Assembly: GCF_013340205.1 (NCBI RefSeq)
Contig: NZ_BJTG01000005.1
Coordinates: 124,001 to 188,000 of the forward strand
Source: Anaeromyxobacter diazotrophicus
GTDB lineage: Bacteria > Myxococcota > Myxococcia > Myxococcales > Anaeromyxobacteraceae
Direction: 5' to 3'
DNA: 64,000 nucleotides
The position numbers were made by a program, and so were the translations under genes. Below the pieces are notes generated by a model. The model was not told the DNA's origin. It made no database searches and worked only from the letters and a program-made list of their open reading frames with translations. Position 1 is the stretch's first letter, and each line of letters opens with the position of its first letter. Below, in pieces: positions 59,692 to 64,000 of this stretch.

Positions 59692-61728
59692 TCAGAACCC
59701 GCCCGAGCCGGGCGCGGCCAGCTCGGAGGGGGTGAGCTCGCGCACGGCGCCCTTGTCCACGGTGAGGAAGAAGAGCGGCTTCTCCACCTCGCGCCGGGCG
59801 TCGAAGGCGAGGTCGCCGGTCGCGCCCGGGTAGGCCTTCACCGCCGCCAGGGCGTCGCGCACCGCCTCGCGGTTCGCCGCCCCGCCCTCCACCGCCCGGC
59901 GCACGAGGCCCGCGGCGTCGAACGCGCTCGCCTCCAGGATCGAGGGCGGGTGGCCGTACTTCTGCTGGAAGGCGGTCACGAACGCCTTGGTGGCCGGCCG
60001 CTCCGAGGCGGCGAAGAAGCCGTCCACGAAGATGGCGCACTCGACGTACTTCCCCGCCCGCTCGACGAGCGACGGGTCGTCCCAGCCGTTCGCGCCCAGG
60101 AGCTGCACCGGCTTCAGGTCCTCGCGCCCGGTGGTCTTGCGGATGCGCTCCACCTCGCGCGGGTCGCAGGTCTGGGTGACGACGTCCTCCACCGCCAGCG
60201 CCGGCGCCACCAGCGCCACGTTCTTCGCGAAGTCCGGGATGAAGACCGCGTCGAAGTCGGTGATGGGCGGGAGCCGCTCGCGCAGCTTCTCGAGCGCCTT
60301 GCGCCGGCGGAACGGGTCCTTCTCCTGCTCGAGGAGCGCCTTCACCTGCTCCAGGTAGTCCTGGCGCTCGTCGAGCCAGAGCTTCCCCACCATCCCCTTC
60401 ACGATGGGGGCGAAGGTGGTGCGGTCGTGCTCGTAGCTCTCCGCCGCCCGGACCTCGCCGCCGCGCGCGTCGACGTCGTCCCAGAACGCCTGGGCGAGCT
60501 CCTGGCCGTAGGCGATCTGCGGCCAGAGCAGGGCGAAGCGCCGCATCCCGCGCCGGCCCATGGCGAGGTCGGTGAGCGCCTTCGCCTGCGCCTCGGCGGT
60601 GAGCATGTTGCGGAAGACGTAGGGCCCGGCCTGGGTGACGCTCTCGGCGCGCGACAGCGACAGGAACGGAAGGCCCTCCTCCTGCGCCGCCTGCGCGGCC
60701 CGCGGCGCCTCGGCGCCGACCACGCCCCCCAGCGCCGCCACCGCGCCCTCCTGCGCCAGCTCGGCCACCGCCTGCTGCGCGCCGTCCGGCTCGCCGCGGG
60801 TGTCCTTCACCAGGATCTTGAACTGGTCGCCGAGCGCGAGCGAGACGCCTTGCAGCACCGCCTCGCCCCAGCCCTTCTGCTTGCCGGAGAGCGGCACCGC
60901 CACCCCCACCGTGCGCGGGTCGGCGTGGCCGCGCCGGGCGAGCCGGTCGACGAGCGCGCGCGCCTCGGCGGCGTAGGGCGAGCCGGGGTACCCCTGCGCC
61001 AGCTCCTGGGCCGCCCGCTGCGCCGCGGCGTCGTCGTGCAGGTGCAGCGCCACCTTGGCGAGCTTCATCTTCACCGCGGGCGCGAGCGGCGCGTCGCGCG
61101 GCAGCTCCGCGTCGAGCGCGCGCAGGTCCTCGAGCGGCAGCGCGTCGAGGTGGTCCACCGCGCGGGCGAGCGCCCGCGACCCCTCCTCGCCGGCGGTGAC
61201 GCGCGCCACCTCGCCCCACCAGCGGGCCGCCTCCCGCGGGCTCCTCGCCGCCTCGGCGGCGCGGGCCGCCTCGCGCGCGGCGGCGGGCCGCTCGGCCTGC
61301 GGCAGGCGGTCGTAGAGCGAGGCGAGCGAGGTGAGGGCGTCCTTGGGCCGGCCGCCTTCCGCCTCCGCCAGCGCGAGCTGGTACTTGGCCTGGTCGGAGC
61401 GGGGCGAGAGCGGGAAGCGGGTGAGGAGCTGGCCCAGCGCCGCCTGGGCGCGGTCCGGCCGCTTCGCGGCGCGCCAGCGGACGCCGGCGTCGTAGAGCGC
61501 CTCCGCCGAGGCGGGGACCTCGCCGTAGCGGGCGGCGAGCGCCTCGAGCTTCTCGGCGGTGGCCGCCTGCGGCTCGTTGGGCGCGCCCGCCTCCACCCGC
61601 GCGAGCTCCGCCCGCGCCTGCGCCTCGGCGTCGGCGGCGCTCAGCTCCTGCCCGTTCACCACGACGCGCTTCGGGCAGGCGCAGAGTACGAAGAACGCGG
61701 TGAGGAGGAGCCGGGGCAGCGGGCGCAT
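59692..61728 (-). CDS. TPR plus periplasmic-binding lipoprotein (LpoA-like)
   Basis: A 678-residue predicted lipoprotein (lipobox VLCAC near residue 18). Residues about 30-280 are TPR-like helical repeats (AEALYDAGVRWRAAKRPDRA, QAALGQLLTRFPLSPRSDQA). From about 290 to the end it has a type I periplasmic-binding fold of the Leu/Ile/Val family (VGVAVPLSGKQKGWGEAVLQ, ALGGVVGAEAPRAAQAAQE, FALLWPQIAYGQELAQAFW, HPPSILEASAFDAAGLVRR). This joining of TPR and binding fold matches LpoA, the outer-membrane activator of class A penicillin-binding proteins; a solute-binding role is an alternative. A weak hairpin (61792-61806) lies between it and dnaJ. Confidence 0.8.
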   Translation of the reverse strand: MRPLPRLLLTAFFVLCACPKRVVVNGQELSAADAEAQARAELARVEAGAPNEPQAATAEKLEALAARYGEVPASAEALYDAGVRWRAAKRPDRAQAALGQLLTRFPLSPRSDQAKYQLALAEAEGGRPKDALTSLASLYDRLPQAERPAAAREAARAAEAARSPREAARWWGEVARVTAGEEGSRALARAVDHLDALPLEDLRALDAELPRDAPLAPAVKMKLAKVALHLHDDAAAQRAAQELAQGYPGSPYAAEARALVDRLARRGHADPRTVGVAVPLSGKQKGWGEAVLQGVSLALGDQFKILVKDTRGEPDGAQQAVAELAQEGAVAALGGVVGAEAPRAAQAAQEEGLPFLSLSRAESVTQAGPYVFRNMLTAEAQAKALTDLAMGRRGMRRFALLWPQIAYGQELAQAFWDDVDARGGEVRAAESYEHDRTTFAPIVKGMVGKLWLDERQDYLEQVKALLEQEKDPFRRRKALEKLRERLPPITDFDAVFIPDFAKNVALVAPALAVEDVVTQTCDPREVERIRKTTGREDLKPVQLLGANGWDDPSLVERAGKYVECAIFVDGFFAASERPATKAFVTAFQQKYGHPPSILEASAFDAAGLVRRAVEGGAANREAVRDALAAVKAYPGATGDLAFDARREVEKPLFFLTVDKGAVRELTPSELAAPGSGGF

Positions 61729-61863
61729 GGGGGAAGGTTCTACTGCGATGCGGAGCGGGGGGACAGCGCGCGGTGTCGGCCGCCTGCTCTCCCCGGCCCT
61801 GCCGGGTGGGTATCCCGCTCGCGCGGGGCGAGGGGCTGAGACTCACGGTCCGCGACGCGGGCC

Positions 61864-62988
61864 CTACGCCTTCCCGATGAGGTCCCCGACCTTGGCCCAG
61901 AAGCTGCGGGACTGCGGGTGCGTCTTCTCGCCGGAGAGCGCGGCGAACTGCTCCAGGAGCTCCTTCTGCTCCTTGGTGAGGTGCGTCGGCGTCTCGAGCA
62001 CCACGCGCACGTGCTGGTCGCCGCGGGGGCCGCCGCCGAGGGTGGGGATGCCCTTGCCGCGCAGCCGGAAGACCTTCCCCGACTGCGTCCCGGCCGGGAT
62101 CTTCATCGCCACCGGCCCGTCGAGCGTCGGCACCTGCACCTGCGCCCCCAGCGCCGCCTGCGCGAAGCTGATGGGCATCTCGCAGACGACCTCGGTCTCC
62201 TCGCGCCGGAAGATGGCGTGCTCGCGGACCTGCACCACCACGTAGAGGTCGCCCGGCGCGGCGCCCGGCTGCGGCGCCGGCTCGCCCTCGCCGCCGAGCT
62301 TGAGGCGCGTGCCGGTGTCCACGCCGGCCGGCACCTTCACCTCGACCTCGGCCTCCTCGCGCGTCATGCCGGCGCCGCCGCACCCCTCGCACTTCTCCAC
62401 CAGGATGCGCCCGGCGCCGCTGCAGTGCGGGCAGGTGCGGGCGATGGCGAAGAAGCCCTGCTGCAGCCGCACCTCCCCGGCGCCGCCGCAGGTGGGGCAG
62501 GTGCGGGGCTGGGTGCCCGGCTTCGCGCCCGAGCCCTTGCAGACCTCGCAGCGGCGCGGGCGCGGGATGCGGATGCGGGAGGTGGTGCCGAAGGCCGCCT
62601 CCTCGAAGCCGATCTCGAGGTGGTAGCGCAGGTCGGCGCCGCGCGGGCGGCCACGGGCGCGGCGGCCGCCGGCCCCGAACATCTCGCCGAAGATGTCCCC
62701 GAAGATGTCGTTGATGCTCGCCCCGGCCGCCCCGCCGAAGGGGAAGCCGCCCTCGAACGGGTTCTGGCCGTTGGCGTGGCCGAAGCGGTCGTAGCGGGCG
62801 CGCTTCTCGACGTCGGAGAGGACCTCGTACGCCTCCGAGGCCTCCTTGAACCGGTCCTCGGCCTGCTTGTCGCCCGGGTTCTTGTCCGGATGGAACTGGT
62901 GGGCGAGCTTGCGGTAGGCGGTCTTCAGCTCCTGCTCGCTCGCCTCGCGGCCGACGCCGAGGACCTCGTAATAATCGCGCTTTTCCAC
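61864..62988 (-). CDS. dnaJ: Chaperone DnaJ
   Basis: A 374-residue type I J-protein. The J domain (1-70) has the HPD motif in [14 protein letters not shown] Gly/Phe-rich part with [17 protein letters not shown] follows. The zinc region has four CxxCxGxG repeats ([32 protein letters not shown]). The substrate-binding C-terminal domains carry [19 protein letters not shown] and [15 protein letters not shown]. It stimulates the ATPase of DnaK. The start is a GTG at 62988. It follows dnaK by 113 bp on the same strand, the usual chaperone order; no heat-shock element was identified in the gap. Confidence 0.95.
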   Translation of the reverse strand: MEKRDYYEVLGVGREASEQELKTAYRKLAHQFHPDKNPGDKQAEDRFKEASEAYEVLSDVEKRARYDRFGHANGQNPFEGGFPFGGAAGASINDIFGDIFGEMFGAGGRRARGRPRGADLRYHLEIGFEEAAFGTTSRIRIPRPRRCEVCKGSGAKPGTQPRTCPTCGGAGEVRLQQGFFAIARTCPHCSGAGRILVEKCEGCGGAGMTREEAEVEVKVPAGVDTGTRLKLGGEGEPAPQPGAAPGDLYVVVQVREHAIFRREETEVVCEMPISFAQAALGAQVQVPTLDGPVAMKIPAGTQSGKVFRLRGKGIPTLGGGPRGDQHVRVVLETPTHLTKEQKELLEQFAALSGEKTHPQSRSFWAKVGDLIGKA

Positions 62989-63101
62989 GTCGTTCCGGTA
63001 GGTTGGAGGGCCGGGCGCGCTGGCGCCGGCCGCAATGTAACGCACGGGCGGACGCTGGCAATCCGCCCGGGCGCCCGCGCCCGCGGGAGCGCCCCCGGCC
63101 G

Positions 63102-64000
<899 letters not shown>

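Overview
The DNA is very GC-rich, with G/C dominating third codon positions. Genes are densely packed, start often with GTG or TTG, and frequently overlap by four bases (ATGA, GTGA, TTGA). MglA-type GTPase, chemosensory, PocR-histidine kinase, TolQ-TolR-TolR and LarB/LarC genes together suggest a deltaproteobacterial (Myxococcota) chromosome, most like Anaeromyxobacter. This is an inference from gene content; I could not run a search. I see no rRNA, tRNA, CRISPR array, insertion sequence or phage.

Layout. 1-3527: the start of a DUF4175-type membrane protein, divergent from an ECF sigma factor / zinc anti-sigma / small secreted protein operon. 3531-38727: a large envelope-polysaccharide locus interrupted by a few unrelated genes. 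It opens with an adenylate-forming ligase divergent from a NadE-like PP-loop enzyme, a glutamine-dependent asparagine synthetase-like amidotransferase and an acyl carrier protein. It continues with a WecA-type initiating transferase, a Wzc-type tyrosine kinase, two hexapeptide acyltransferases, a LamG-like lipoprotein, a beta-propeller protein, two GT4 glycosyltransferases, a flippase, a polymerase, WecB, a nucleotide-sugar dehydrogenase, two paralogous beta-helix proteins, a WecG/CpsF transferase, a third GT4, a second beta-propeller paralogue and the Wza-type export lipoprotein. An acyl-CoA thioesterase, DoxX, a baeRF-type protein and a nucleotidyltransferase-like protein follow, then UDP-glucose dehydrogenase. 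38733-47851: a Lon-N-domain protein, a divergent membrane pyrophosphatase, a TolQ-TolR-TolR motor operon, a glycosidase-like unknown, and LarC/LarB for nickel-pincer cofactor synthesis. 47864-52801: a compact chemosensory operon (receptor, CheW, CheY, CheA, CheC). 52926-58429: ThiL, a PocR histidine kinase coupled to an MglA GTPase, a DinG-type helicase and a small membrane protein. 58679-64000: an M50 protease, a TPR/periplasmic-binding lipoprotein, DnaJ and the C-terminal part of DnaK.

How the genes work together. The polysaccharide genes are enough for a Wzx/Wzy pathway: initiation on undecaprenyl phosphate, addition of an N-acetylmannosamine-type sugar, extension, flipping, polymerisation and Wza/Wzc-controlled export. 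The ligase/NadE-like/AsnB/ACP group looks like a module that makes or attaches an acyl or amide decoration. It resembles the ligase, amidotransferase and carrier protein of exosortase-A-associated polysaccharide loci, but I see no exosortase and no PEP-CTERM protein.

The main unexplained signals are: this ACP/amidotransferase module with its NadE-like member; paralogous beta-propeller proteins at two ends of the locus; tandem beta-helix paralogues, one with a hexanucleotide-repeat linker; palindromic repeats inside the coding sequences of the sigma factor, larC and dinG; a structured intergenic element near 58.5 kb; a pyrophosphatase with an altered signature; and convergent gene pairs packed with almost no space between stops.
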